Of a stretch of DNA of 64,000 bases, positions 35,241-44,360 are shown one piece after another. The stretch's first letter is position 1, and the number at the start of each line of letters is the position of its first letter. The notes beneath the pieces are model-generated. The model was given only the letters and a program-made list of their open reading frames with translations, did not search any database and was not told the DNA's origin. Position numbers and translations under genes: made by a program. The stretch comes from Acinetobacter tjernbergiae DSM 14971 = CIP 107465. Lineage in GTDB: Bacteria > Pseudomonadota > Gammaproteobacteria > Pseudomonadales > Moraxellaceae. The stretch covers positions 1 through 64,000 of the forward strand of contig NZ_KB894369.1 of the NCBI RefSeq assembly GCF_000374425.1, read 5' to 3'.

Positions 35241-36038
35241 ATGAGAGCTTCTACTGTGACCATTAAATCTGAACAAGATATTGAGAAATTACGTATCTCA
35301 GGACGTTTGGCCGCACAAGTATTAGAAATGATTGGTGCTTATATCAAGTCTGGCGTTTCGACAGAATATTTAGATGATATCTGTAATGATTATATTGTAA
35401 ATACGTTACAGGTGATTCCTGCCAATGTTGGTTATCATGGTTTTACCAAGACGACATGTATTTCCATCAATGATGAAGTCTGTCACGGAATTCCTTCTGC
35501 GCATAGAATATTGAAAGATGGTGATATTTTAAATATTGATGTTGCTGTTATTAAAGATGGCTACTTTGGTGATACTAGTCGTATGTACTTTGTTGGTGAA
35601 GTGAATCCAGCAGCTAAAAAATTAGTGGATACGACTTATGCTGCAATGTTAGCAGGGATTCATGCTGTAAAACCTGGTGCGACATTGGGTGATATTGGTT
35701 ATGCGATTCAATCGGTTGCGCAGCGTGAAGGCTATAGTATTGTTCGAGAATATTGCGGTCATGGCATTGGGCGTATTTATCATGAACAGCCAAATATTCT
35801 GCATTATGGTCAGAAAGGACAGGGCATGGTCTTGAAAAAAGGCATGGTCTTTACGATTGAGCCGATGGTCAATGCGGGTAAACCGCATGTAAAAGAATTA
35901 AATGATGGTTGGACTGTCGTGACGCAAGATAAATCACTTTCAGCACAATGGGAACATATGGTTGCTGTAACCGATGATGGTTTTGAGCTGTTAACACCTT
36001 GGCCGAATGGAACAGGGCATTACCCTGCCATTTCATAA
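35241..36038 (+). CDS. map: Methionine aminopeptidase type I
   Basis: 265 residues. Removes the initiator Met from nascent proteins. The five metal ligands are in place: Asp in NIDVAVIKDGYFGD (two), His in YCGHGIGRIYHE, Glu in FTIEPMVN and Glu in AQWEHMVAV. In most bacteria map lies next to rpsB; this copy does not, so it may be a second Map. AAGGAAA precedes the ATG. Confidence 0.93.
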   Translation: MRASTVTIKSEQDIEKLRISGRLAAQVLEMIGAYIKSGVSTEYLDDICNDYIVNTLQVIPANVGYHGFTKTTCISINDEVCHGIPSAHRILKDGDILNIDVAVIKDGYFGDTSRMYFVGEVNPAAKKLVDTTYAAMLAGIHAVKPGATLGDIGYAIQSVAQREGYSIVREYCGHGIGRIYHEQPNILHYGQKGQGMVLKKGMVFTIEPMVNAGKPHVKELNDGWTVVTQDKSLSAQWEHMVAVTDDGFELLTPWPNGTGHYPAIS

Positions 36039-36078
36039 GTATCCGAGGGGCTGTCACAAGTATCTGTGAACTATCAAC

Positions 36079-36113
36079 AGACCTGAAATTCGATTATAAA
36101 TTAGGTCTTTTTT
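36079..36113 (+). terminator. Terminator of map
   Basis: AGACCT pairs with AGGTCT, extended by AATT with AATT, followed by TTTTTT. It overlaps the last codons of the convergent lysR gene. Confidence 0.65.
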
Positions 36114-37017
36114 GGGTCGAGCATAGCGTAAGTTGTTCGACCAAATAGTCAATGAAGACACGAACTGCAGGTAATAAACCTCGACGTGATGGATAAACTG
36201 CATGGAAAATACCATGTGGTGCTGTCCATTCAGGGAGTACTTTCACCAATTGACCTGATTTGATGAAGTCTTGTGCAATGCTGTCAGGTAATAGGGCAAT
36301 ACCACAATTTTGGCTCGCAAGTTCAGCTAACATTAATAAGTTAGAACCCATAATGACAGGATTGACTTTGATTTTCTTTTGCTGGTTTTCTGGGCCAAAT
36401 AATAAAAAGTGTTGGTCTAAATGTTCTTCTGCCATACTGATGATGCGATGATCACTGAGTTGCTCAGGTGTTGATAAATGTCCAAATTCATTTAAATAGG
36501 CTTGACTCGCAAAAAGACGTTGTTCAATTGCTTCAAATTGTCTTAATACAAGGTTTGGGTCTTCATCTAGTTTAGAACGAACACGTAATGCTAGATCAAT
36601 ACCTTCATTAATTACATCTATTCTACGATTGCTGACCATCATCTGAACCCGAACCTCAGGGTACTTCTTCAAAAAAGCAGGCAGAATTTTTGCCATTTGA
36701 TTTTGGGCAATGTCGACAGGCACACTTACTTTGATGACACCACGCGGTTGGCTACTTAAATGATTCACGACATCATGTGCAGCTTGGGCTGCATTCATCA
36801 TGACTTGTGCGTGACGATAGACATCCATCCCAATGTCTGTTACAGCAAAATGACGTGAACTTCGCTGAATTAGACGTACACCGAGTTGTTCCTCTAGATT
36901 ATAAACTCTGCGACTGAGTTTGGATTTAGGAATATCAGTTGCGCGTTCAGCCGCACTAAAACCACCATGCTCGACAACAAGCGCAAAGCAATAAAAATCA
37001 TCTAAATCCGTTAGCAT
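36094..37017 (-). CDS. LysR-family transcriptional regulator
   Basis: 307 residues from the ATG at 37017; a TTG at 37047 extends the frame but is unlikely. The N-terminal helix-turn-helix is ALVVEHGGFSAAERATDIPKS with SKLSRRVYNLEEQLGVRLIQR. The C-terminal half is the periplasmic-binding-like effector domain. It belongs to the subgroup close to AaeR/DsdC-like regulators, but its target is not known; the flanking genes do not suggest one. Confidence 0.88.
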   Translation of the reverse strand: MLTDLDDFYCFALVVEHGGFSAAERATDIPKSKLSRRVYNLEEQLGVRLIQRSSRHFAVTDIGMDVYRHAQVMMNAAQAAHDVVNHLSSQPRGVIKVSVPVDIAQNQMAKILPAFLKKYPEVRVQMMVSNRRIDVINEGIDLALRVRSKLDEDPNLVLRQFEAIEQRLFASQAYLNEFGHLSTPEQLSDHRIISMAEEHLDQHFLLFGPENQQKKIKVNPVIMGSNLLMLAELASQNCGIALLPDSIAQDFIKSGQLVKVLPEWTAPHGIFHAVYPSRRGLLPAVRVFIDYLVEQLTLCSTQKRPNL

Positions 37018-37067
37018 TACGCTATAAACTCCAGCTTTTGTGAGCAAGTTAATCAGTATAAATACGA

Positions 37068-37499
37068 TTACTCAACATTTTGAAATAATAATATATCTCG
37101 AACCTTTTGATATTCTTTCAAGCGTTCAAAATCTTTGATTGTTGGTGATTGAATTCGAGATAAGTCCATATTGTCAGCGATATCTGCTAATTTCACAACA
37201 CGGGCAATCGGGTTTTGTACAGTTCGTTGAGCCGCTTGTAATCGAGATTCGCCTGCTTTTTTAGTGAGTGCGAGAATAGCGTCAATGATCTGTTGTTGAA
37301 ATCCTAACTTGCGTAAATCTTCAGTGCTTGTTTCTGTGTCTTCTAAAACATCGTGTAAAATAGCAACAATTTTATGCTCAATCGTTGGAACATTCAGCAT
37401 GACTCTTAACGGATGTAATATATAAGGGGCATTGGCTTTGTCAACTTGACCTGCGTGTTGTTGTGCTGCCAGTGCAATGGCTTGTTCAAGTGTTGCCAT
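37068..37499 (-). CDS. HD-domain hydrolase, possible small alarmone hydrolase
   Basis: 143 residues. HAGQVDKANAPYILHPLRVM, then ILHDVLEDTETS, then ARVVKLADIADNMD, the order of the HD domain of RelA/SpoT and Mesh1-like proteins. A stand-alone protein of this size could hydrolyse (p)ppGpp, but other nucleotides are possible. It is 50 nt upstream of the LysR gene on the same strand. Confidence 0.7.
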   Translation of the reverse strand: MATLEQAIALAAQQHAGQVDKANAPYILHPLRVMLNVPTIEHKIVAILHDVLEDTETSTEDLRKLGFQQQIIDAILALTKKAGESRLQAAQRTVQNPIARVVKLADIADNMDLSRIQSPTIKDFERLKEYQKVRDILLFQNVE

Positions 37500-37578
37500 A
37501 AGCTAAATCCTTCTATTCAAGATAGATTCATACATCATATTCTTTTACACTGAATCAAATTTTTTACGCTGTAATATT

Positions 37579-37902
37579 ATGTCATATCAACTCATCAACA
37601 TTGTCGATGCAACTCAAAACATTTTATGTCCTTTTTGCCAACATGCCGTTTTGGACTGGCAGCAAGAACAATATATTCAGCCGTGTGAGCATACATTATT
37701 CATGGCAATGGATTTAGGTTTTGAGTTTATTGCTGATCGTTTTGAGGCGATTTTGCCACAATCGGTTGATGAAATTCATGAAGACCTAAGCATGAACATT
37801 TATGAGACGATCACTCAGGCAGACTATCCAAACATGCAAATTTACAAAGCAGATTTAGGTGTAGAAGGTATGTTTCGTTATGTGGGCTTTAGCTTATTTT
37901 GA
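37579..37902 (+). CDS. Hypothetical protein with a CPFC/CEH cysteine-histidine motif, 107 aa
   Basis: Not recognised. ILCPFCQHAVL (Cys17, Cys20) and QPCEHTLF (Cys36, His38) could bind one zinc ion. The rest is acidic (pI low by eye) and soluble. No partner gene. Divergent from the HD hydrolase gene. Confidence 0.65.
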   Translation: MSYQLINIVDATQNILCPFCQHAVLDWQQEQYIQPCEHTLFMAMDLGFEFIADRFEAILPQSVDEIHEDLSMNIYETITQADYPNMQIYKADLGVEGMFRYVGFSLF

Positions 37903-38003
37903 TTCTGTTAGGTTTGCAAAATCAATATCAAAAGGATACATTTAGTAAATATTTATTTTTAAAATCAACTTTGTAGCTATAAAAAATTTTCATTGGATAA
38001 ATT

Positions 38004-38555
38004 ATGTCACTTATACCATGTCGTAGTTGTGAAAAACCATTAAGTCAAGATGCTAAAGTATGTCCAAATTGTGGTGCAAAAAAACCGACAAAGCATAAAA
38101 AACCTACAGATTTTAGAAGACTGGGAAAACTGCTGCTCATTTTATTAGCGGTTTACATTGTTGCTATTATTCTTTCAAAGGCTTTAGGCTTAAAAAATAA
38201 TACTCCTTCATCTTCTGATAGTTCTAATTCGGTAGCAGCATCTTCTCCGTACCATGAAGCGCATGAAAAATGTGGGTCTAAGGAAGAAACAGACAGATTG
38301 TATTGGTCAATGCTAGAAATGGTTGTATGGGAAAAATCAGGAAAAGAGCCTGTTATTGCTACGTTTAAACCTAATTACTGGAATGATAGTTTTCCCAAAA
38401 CAGGTGCAGAAAGACAGCAAATAATTGAAGCAATCGCTAATACAGATTTTTGTTTAAATGCTAGACCAAGAACGATTTATATTTTTGATTCGAAAGGTAA
38501 TATGATTGGCAGAGCAACCCCACAAAAAGGTATAGAATATTTATATTTAAAATAA
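38004..38555 (+). CDS. Zinc-ribbon membrane protein
   Basis: 183 residues. An N-terminal zinc ribbon (Cys6, Cys9, Cys20, Cys23: PCRSCEK ... VCPNCGAKK), one membrane helix (LLLILLAVYIVAIILSKALG, about 43-63), a serine-rich linker and an exported C-terminal domain. The arrangement is common among uncharacterised zinc-ribbon proteins; the function is unknown. Confidence 0.7.
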   Translation: MSLIPCRSCEKPLSQDAKVCPNCGAKKPTKHKKPTDFRRLGKLLLILLAVYIVAIILSKALGLKNNTPSSSDSSNSVAASSPYHEAHEKCGSKEETDRLYWSMLEMVVWEKSGKEPVIATFKPNYWNDSFPKTGAERQQIIEAIANTDFCLNARPRTIYIFDSKGNMIGRATPQKGIEYLYLK

Positions 38556-38571
38556 AGTTTGTCTTGCAATA

Positions 38572-38597
38572 AAAAAGCCAATCATGTGATTGGCTTT
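38572..38597. terminator. Terminator for grxD, also facing the zinc-ribbon gene
   Basis: AAAGCCAATCA and TGATTGGCTTT form an 11-bp stem around a 2-nt centre. The T run lies on the minus-strand side, so grxD is the better client. Confidence 0.8.
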
Positions 38598-38609
38598 CGC
38601 TTGTATAGC

Positions 38610-38951
38610 TTATGCTTCAGGAGCAGGGCTATACTGTTCAACTAATGGTTTTAACTCGCCATTTTGGAACATTTCAAGCATGATATCGCTACCACCAACA
38701 AGCTCGCCGTTTACCCATAACTGTGGGAAAGTAGGCCAGTTTGCAATTTGAGGTAATGTTGTACGAATATCTTGATTTTCCAAGATATTTACATAGGCAA
38801 ATGGACGACCAATTTGGCTAAGTGCTTCAACTGCACGTGCAGAAAAACCACATTGCGGGAATTGTGGAGTGCCTTTCATGTAAAGTAAAACAGGGTGTTT
38901 CGCAATTTGATCACGAATTAACGCTACTGTATCACGCGCTTGTTCCGTCAT
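38610..38951 (-). CDS. grxD: Monothiol glutaredoxin Grx4
   Basis: 113 residues. The CGFS active site is present (FPQCGFSARAVEAL), with KHPVLLYMKGTP upstream and WPTFPQLWVNGELVGGSDI downstream for glutathione binding. Grx4 carries and delivers iron-sulfur clusters. Monocistronic. Confidence 0.95.
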   Translation of the reverse strand: MTEQARDTVALIRDQIAKHPVLLYMKGTPQFPQCGFSARAVEALSQIGRPFAYVNILENQDIRTTLPQIANWPTFPQLWVNGELVGGSDIMLEMFQNGELKPLVEQYSPAPEA

Positions 38952-39114
38952 AGATAGATCCTCAACTAATCTCCCTAAATTATATACCGAAAAATCGTTG
39001 AACGGCTATTGCTAAAGATTTTTCTTATATAAATGTGAGTTTGAGCTTTCAATCTATGCAAGTTTTTGCTTATATAAGTTTTTTCACCACAACTAATGAT
39101 AGATTGAGTTTGTT

Positions 39115-40329
39115 ATGACTAATATCACTCTTGCTCCTGTGCAACCTGATCAACCATCACATCTTATGGCAACTTATGGTCGCCAAGCGATCAGCTTTGT
39201 ACGAGGACGAGGGGCGTATTTATATACGGCAGATGGTACGGAATATTTAGATGCTTTAACAGGGATTGCTGTTTGTGGTTTAGGGCATGCACATCCAGTG
39301 GTTGCAGAAGCGATTGCGGAGCAAGCTGCAACTTTAGTACATACCAGTAATTTATTTGAAATTCCTTGGCAAACGGCTGCTGCGCAGAAACTTGCTCAAG
39401 TTTCAGGAATGGAAGAAATTTTCTTCTCAAACAGTGGTGCTGAATCAAATGAAGGTGCGATCAAGATCGCACGTAAATTTGGCTTTCAACAGGGCATCAG
39501 TAACCCTAAAATTATTGTTGCTGAACAATCTTTCCACGGTCGTACTTTGGCGACTTTATCTGCGACAGGAAATAAAAAAGTTCAAGAAGGTTTTGCACCA
39601 TTGGTTGAAGGCTTTATTCGTGTCCCATTTGGTGATGTTGAAGCGATTCAAGAAGCAGCGATTAACAATCCAGACATCGTTGCAATTCTGATTGAGCCGA
39701 TTCAAGGCGAAGGTGGAGTGAATACCGCACCACAAGGCTTTAGTTATTTAGATGAAGTACGTGCTTTATGTAACCAACACAATTGGTTAATGATGCTTGA
39801 TGAAATTCAAACGGGTAATGGGCGTACAGGTAAATACTTTGCTTACCAACATACCAATATTATTCCTGATGTAATGACTACAGCTAAAGGTCTAGGGAAT
39901 GGTTTTCCTGTTGGTGCTGTGATGACTCAAGGTAAAGCGGTAGGCTTACTTGGTGCGGGCAGCCACGGTTCGACTTATGGCGGCACAGTGCTTGGTTCAC
40001 GTGTGGTGTACACAGTACTTGATACATTGGAAAAAGAAAATGCTGTTGAAAATGCAGCAACAATTGGAGCTTATATTGTTGATCAACTACGAGCTGAATT
40101 GATTGATCAGAATGTGCAAGTCCGTGGTTTTGGTATGATGATTGGTATTCAATTGCCAAAAGATTGTGCTGAACTTGTTGCGATTGCACGTGATGAATAT
40201 AAGTTAATTATCAATGTAACAGCTGGGTCAGTCGTGCGTTTATTACCACCATTGAATATGACACAGACTCAAGCGGATGAATTATTGCAGCGTCTCGTAC
40301 CTGTGATTAAAAACTTTTTAACAGCATAA
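39115..40329 (+). CDS. argD: Acetylornithine aminotransferase (class III)
   Basis: 404 residues, as in E. coli ArgD. It is a PLP enzyme of arginine synthesis, and ArgD can also act in lysine synthesis. The Lys that binds PLP is in MTTAKGLGNGFPVGAV; FSNSGAESNEGAIKIARK and LMMLDEIQTGNGRTG are the other family motifs. Related succinylornithine transaminase cannot be ruled out. Monocistronic. Confidence 0.9.
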   Translation: MTNITLAPVQPDQPSHLMATYGRQAISFVRGRGAYLYTADGTEYLDALTGIAVCGLGHAHPVVAEAIAEQAATLVHTSNLFEIPWQTAAAQKLAQVSGMEEIFFSNSGAESNEGAIKIARKFGFQQGISNPKIIVAEQSFHGRTLATLSATGNKKVQEGFAPLVEGFIRVPFGDVEAIQEAAINNPDIVAILIEPIQGEGGVNTAPQGFSYLDEVRALCNQHNWLMMLDEIQTGNGRTGKYFAYQHTNIIPDVMTTAKGLGNGFPVGAVMTQGKAVGLLGAGSHGSTYGGTVLGSRVVYTVLDTLEKENAVENAATIGAYIVDQLRAELIDQNVQVRGFGMMIGIQLPKDCAELVAIARDEYKLIINVTAGSVVRLLPPLNMTQTQADELLQRLVPVIKNFLTA

Positions 40330-40344
40330 ACATTATTCCGCACG

Positions 40345-40379
40345 ATAAGAAAAGGGCAATTAATTTGCCCTTTTCTTAT
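40345..40379. terminator. Bidirectional terminator between argD and the CBS gene
   Basis: ATAAGAAAAGGGCAA pairs perfectly with TTGCCCTTTTCTTAT around TTAAT. Confidence 0.9.
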
Positions 40380-40392
40380 TTCAGCGAGAAAG

Positions 40393-40824
40393 TTAGCCTG
40401 AAATATATTGTTGAAGTTGTTCAATCAGTACGCGTTGATCTTCCATTGCGGCTTTGACCAAGTCACCAATCGAAATAAAACCGACTAATTTTTCTTTATC
40501 TAAAACAGGTAAATGACGTAAATGACGATCTGTCATTAATTGTAAGCATTCCTCAACCGTATGATTTAAACCAACAGTGATGACCTTAGATGTCATAATG
40601 TCTGATACTGGTGTTGTATTTGATGAACGTTCCATCAAAGTTACTTTGCGTGTGTAGTCGCGTTCAGAGAAAATACCAACCAGTTTTTCATCTTCTGCAA
40701 CAACCAAAGCTCCCACGCCTTTATCTGCCATTATCTTAATTGCTTCAAGTACAGTCGCATTCGGTGAAATTGTAAAAATTGATTGTACGGTTTTATTTTT
40801 GATGACTTGGGCAACGATTGTCAT
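40393..40824 (-). CDS. CBS-domain pair protein
   Basis: 143 residues made of two CBS motifs. The first holds ADKGVGALVVAEDEKLVGIFSE and the second LMTDRHLRHLPVLDKEKLVG. Such stand-alone pairs bind adenine nucleotides or NAD and sense energy state. No target protein can be named. Minus strand, alone. Confidence 0.9.
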   Translation of the reverse strand: MTIVAQVIKNKTVQSIFTISPNATVLEAIKIMADKGVGALVVAEDEKLVGIFSERDYTRKVTLMERSSNTTPVSDIMTSKVITVGLNHTVEECLQLMTDRHLRHLPVLDKEKLVGFISIGDLVKAAMEDQRVLIEQLQQYISG

Positions 40825-40963
40825 TGTTTATCTACCTCTGTTGTATTGTCATTTTCATTTAACTTAACGGTATTTTTTTTAATTGCAAAGTCCTAATTAA
40901 GCTTCAATGATAACTTTTTCTCATGAATGTTTAAAAAGTCATCATTATCGCTTGGCAAATAAA

Positions 40964-41341
40964 TTAAGCGATCCTTGTAGATTGTTGCGGCATAAAGAAG
41001 AAATGCTGCATTTGCTGCGTTGATAGCTTAAATTTGCGATGAGATGAATTAAAAAGAGCAGGTTCTACCTGTAAACGCGTTAAAGTTGGTAAAAGCGATT
41101 CGTGAAAATCTTTTGGTGTAATTTTACGTGGTTTGTAATTTTTCCAGTTTGATTTTGCATAACGGTGTGCTTGTACACCATTTAACCAAAATGGGAAAAC
41201 ATGACCATCATGATCAGACTTAATCGCCCAACCTTGATGGTATAGACCCCATAGTACGCCACAATACATCATTGTTTTTAGAATTGAAATTTTGATCATC
41301 AATTCTCGTGAGACTGGTTGGAAGTGATTAAAACGGTACAT
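40964..41341 (-). CDS. DUF2750-domain protein
   Basis: 125 residues. GWAIKSDHDGHVFPFWLNGVQAHRY and the C-terminal LLPTLTRLQVEPALF follow the DUF2750 pattern. Function unknown. No operon partner. Confidence 0.65.
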   Translation of the reverse strand: MYRFNHFQPVSRELMIKISILKTMMYCGVLWGLYHQGWAIKSDHDGHVFPFWLNGVQAHRYAKSNWKNYKPRKITPKDFHESLLPTLTRLQVEPALFNSSHRKFKLSTQQMQHFFFMPQQSTRIA

Positions 41342-41470
41342 GTTCGTAAACTAATTTGATTTAAACTCATGTTTTATTATAAGAAATCTATATGGCAATT
41401 ATGTTTAAACAATTCATCTAAATCGTAAGCAAATATTCAAGGCATTCAAAATGTCAGTTGAGCTCGTGAT

Positions 41471-41664
41471 GGTAGCTAAGGCTTTGATACGCAGCGGAAG
41501 ATAAACGAAGAGCGTAGTTCTATATGAATATGCTTTTATGGATGAACAGGCATTAAAAAACGCCACCTGAGCAAGACAAAGCGACTAAGCTTTGGTGCAG
41601 CGCAAGTCAGGAATATGAAAGAACAGTGTTGATTCGTTTTATGCTGGTATTAAAAAACGCCACC
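41471..41664. repeat. Two imperfect tandem copies of a ~100-nt non-coding unit
   Basis: Unit A about 41471-41568, unit B about 41580-41664. Shared blocks in order: CTAAG-CTTTG (41476 and 41585), GCAGCG-AAG, TTTTATG, and ATTAAAAAACGCCACCT (41552 and 41649). On the minus strand each unit starts with AGGTGGCGTTTTTT. Less AT-rich than its surroundings. No protein frame covers both. Possibly a small RNA family. Confidence 0.6.
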
Positions 41665-41677
41665 TAGGTGACGTTTT
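41654..41677 (-). terminator. Terminator of the Sel1-like gene
   Basis: On the minus strand AAAACGTCACC pairs with GGTGGCGTTTT (one G-U) around TA, followed by TT. It shares its right arm with unit B of the tandem repeat. Confidence 0.75.
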
Positions 41678-41678
41678 G

Positions 41679-41912
41679 TTAAGCTTGTAATGTTGCCATC
41701 TTTTGCCAATATTGTGCTTTCAATGAATCACGTTCAACTCGAAAACCTTGATAATACAATTCTGCTAAAAATAACGCTGCTTTGCCATGACCTGCTTGAG
41801 CAACTTGTTCAAGCTCTTTCACTGCATCTAGAAAGTTTTTTTGCGATTGGATTGTATTTACCGCATTTGCATATACATGTTCTAGTTCATGTTGTGTAAA
41901 TTGTTGAATCAT
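41679..41912 (-). CDS. Small Sel1/TPR-like repeat protein
   Basis: 77 residues. AAGGAG lies seven bases before the ATG. AGHGKAALFLAELYYQGF and SLKAQYWQKMA follow the Sel1 helix-pair pattern, which normally binds proteins. Only one full repeat fits, so it may act as part of a larger complex or as an adaptor. Not named. Confidence 0.7.
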   Translation of the reverse strand: MIQQFTQHELEHVYANAVNTIQSQKNFLDAVKELEQVAQAGHGKAALFLAELYYQGFRVERDSLKAQYWQKMATLQA

Positions 41913-42145
41913 ATGTAACTCCTTATTTTAATTATGATTACTGCAAATTCTATTCAAAGATACTTTACTTTGAATTTAAGCCACTTTAACTTCGAATTAT
42001 GAAGTTATTATGACAAAATTGCTTGAATTGTCAAATATATTGAGTGTCATTGTGTAATTAAAAGCTTACACGATTAAACATTTACGGCAAATATTTTTAA
42101 GTAAAATCAAAGTGAGAATAATAGAAATAGAAAAGGAGAATAAAC

Positions 42146-42505
42146 ATGTCACATCTAATTGATGGATTAAGCTTTGATGTTCCACCTTCAGAGAGCCAAA
42201 TTATTGCATTGGCAGATTATCACCGTAAATTGCTTGATGAAGCAATTTTTCATCAAGAAATTCATTTAGGTGATTATTGTCTAGCCCAACGTAAACGAGT
42301 GTATGACTTTGCAAGTCATTTGACTCCTGAACAAAAAGATTGGTTTTATGACATTTATAATGGCGAGTTAAAACGTATTGCAGATGATGATGATTTACAT
42401 CCTGCTGATGCTGAAAGTGGTGTAGGGATGTTTGCTGTATTTATTACACTTGTAATCATTGCCTGCATTTTATATTTTGCTTTTGTACGAACACTTATGA
42501 GTTAG
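42146..42505 (+). CDS. Hypothetical tail-anchored protein, 119 aa
   Basis: Not recognised. Soluble helical N-terminal part with an acidic patch (IADDDDLHPADAES), then a single C-terminal membrane helix (GMFAVFITLVIIACILYFAFV). AAAGGAG precedes the ATG at good spacing. Confidence 0.65.
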   Translation: MSHLIDGLSFDVPPSESQIIALADYHRKLLDEAIFHQEIHLGDYCLAQRKRVYDFASHLTPEQKDWFYDIYNGELKRIADDDDLHPADAESGVGMFAVFITLVIIACILYFAFVRTLMS

Positions 42506-42614
42506 ATTTACCTTAACAAGATGCGTTCAGTAAATTTGTTATCTTGATTTATTGAACGTTATACTTGTTCTAGGTGAGTCAGACACATACACTACATCTA
42601 ATTCGAGGTAGATT

Positions 42615-42944
42615 ATGCTGTCTATAATTTCTAAACATAAAGCTCTGCAATCCAAATTAGGATTAAAGATAGACCAGTTTTATAATATTTTGGTCGGTAT
42701 TATTATTTTTTCTATTTTTCTGCTTGCACATAAAGCATTACAACGTCCTGTAAATGAATTGCAATATCAGCAAATGATTCAATTTTCACAGCAAGCGAGT
42801 CATCCTAAAACACAACAGATGGCAGAAGGTATATTAGAACATACCCAGATTCGTCGTGTAGATTATCTAAAGCTTCTCAATGCCTATCAATTTGAATCTA
42901 GTCGTATTAAAGAATATCCAGCAATGGCACAAGAAGATGAATAA
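42615..42944 (+). CDS. Hypothetical single-pass membrane protein, 109 aa
   Basis: Not recognised. A basic N-terminus, one helix (FYNILVGIIIFSIFLLAHKA, about 22-42) and a polar helical tail. GAGGTAG precedes the ATG. It lies 110 nt after the tail-anchored protein and 119 nt before ftsY. Confidence 0.6.
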   Translation: MLSIISKHKALQSKLGLKIDQFYNILVGIIIFSIFLLAHKALQRPVNELQYQQMIQFSQQASHPKTQQMAEGILEHTQIRRVDYLKLLNAYQFESSRIKEYPAMAQEDE

Positions 42945-43063
42945 GTTTTAAGCGACTCATTTTTATTTATAAATGAACACGTTGTCTTGGTCAGGAAAAA
43001 GAAACCAATTTATGCTAGACTGGCGATCTTTTAAAAAAGCTGCTTTTTTCTCAAGGAATCGAC

Positions 43064-44185
43064 ATGCAACAGCAATCGAATATGCAAAATAAATTCTTGA
43101 TAAATGCTGATATTGGCGATGATGATGTCACATTGCCAAGTTTACCTGCTGTCGATATTCCCATTATTGAGCCAGTCGTAAAAAATACAGTTGAGACACC
43201 ATCACCTGTGTCTGTAGAAGAGTCATCTGTCCCTGTTGTTACGGAAGAAACTAAATCGACTGGTGGTTTCTTTGGTCGTATGAAAGATGGTTTGACCAAA
43301 ACGCGCCGTAGCTTTACTGATGGTATGGTCAATATCTTGATTGGTGGTAAAGAAATTGATGATGAGTTATTAGAAGAAGTTGAAGAACAGCTACTTGTCG
43401 CTGATATTGGTGTTGAAGCAACCAAGACGATTATTGGAAATCTGACCGAAAGAACAGCGCGTGGTGACTTAATCTATTCACATGCTTTGTATAAGGCGTT
43501 ACAAGAAGAATTAGTTGCTTTACTTGCACCACGTGTCAAGCCTTTGCATATTGATCCAAATAAATCACCTTATGTCATTTTGATGGTGGGTGTAAATGGT
43601 GTTGGTAAAACGACAACCATTGGTAAACTCGCCAAGCGTTTACAAGGCGAAGGTAAGAAAGTGATGCTTGCTGCTGGTGATACCTTCCGTGCAGCCGCAA
43701 CTGAACAACTCCAAATTTGGGGTGACCGTAATGGGATTCCTGTGGTTGCCCAGGGGCATGGTGCAGACAGTGCTTCAGTAATTTTTGATGCTTTTGAAAG
43801 TGCGCGTGCGAAGGGTATTGATGTCCTGATTGCTGATACAGCAGGACGTTTGCAAAATAAAGCAAACTTGATGGAAGAACTTAAAAAAGTTAAACGTGTA
43901 ATGCAGAAGATTGATGCAACTGCACCCCATGAAATCATGTTGATTGTAGATGCAGGCACAGGTCAAAATGCGATTAATCAAGTGCAACTCTTTGATGAAG
44001 CTGTTGGCTTAACAGGTATTACGATTACGAAATTAGATGGTACTGCCAAGGGCGGTGTACTCTTCAATATCGCAAGTCGTACGCATGTACCAATTCGTTA
44101 TATTGGTGTCGGTGAGAAAATTGATGATTTACGTCCGTTCTCAGCAAAATCATTCGTTGCAGCATTATTTGAAACAGATAAGTAA
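43064..44185 (+). CDS. ftsY: Signal recognition particle receptor FtsY
   Basis: 373 residues with a short acidic N-terminal A domain of about 70 residues, then the NG GTPase. GVNGVGKTTTIGKLAKRL, GDTFRAAATEQL, DTAGRLQNK and TKLDGTAKGG are the G motifs. FtsY docks ribosome-SRP complexes at the inner membrane. AAGGA precedes the ATG. ftsE and ftsX do not follow. Confidence 0.96.
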   Translation: MQQQSNMQNKFLINADIGDDDVTLPSLPAVDIPIIEPVVKNTVETPSPVSVEESSVPVVTEETKSTGGFFGRMKDGLTKTRRSFTDGMVNILIGGKEIDDELLEEVEEQLLVADIGVEATKTIIGNLTERTARGDLIYSHALYKALQEELVALLAPRVKPLHIDPNKSPYVILMVGVNGVGKTTTIGKLAKRLQGEGKKVMLAAGDTFRAAATEQLQIWGDRNGIPVVAQGHGADSASVIFDAFESARAKGIDVLIADTAGRLQNKANLMEELKKVKRVMQKIDATAPHEIMLIVDAGTGQNAINQVQLFDEAVGLTGITITKLDGTAKGGVLFNIASRTHVPIRYIGVGEKIDDLRPFSAKSFVAALFETDK

Positions 44186-44197
44186 TTAATATATGTT

Positions 44198-44226
44198 AAA
44201 AAACTCCACGCTCTGTGGAGTTTTTT
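44198..44226 (+). terminator. Terminator of ftsY
   Basis: AAAAAACTCCAC pairs perfectly with GTGGAGTTTTTT around GCTCT. Confidence 0.92.
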
Positions 44227-44360
44227 ATTGCTATGAAAATAATATTGTTGCAAAAATAAAACGATCTGTCATATTTTTTAGACTATTCCTAAAAAATGTA
44301 TCGTTATACACTACATTCAATCCAAGATAACGCCTTAAAAGGTAGAGTAGGAATAACAAC

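Noticed and set aside
41471-41677. CRISPR-like array
   Set aside because: Only two units, unit length ~100 nt, no spacer-repeat alternation and no cas gene.
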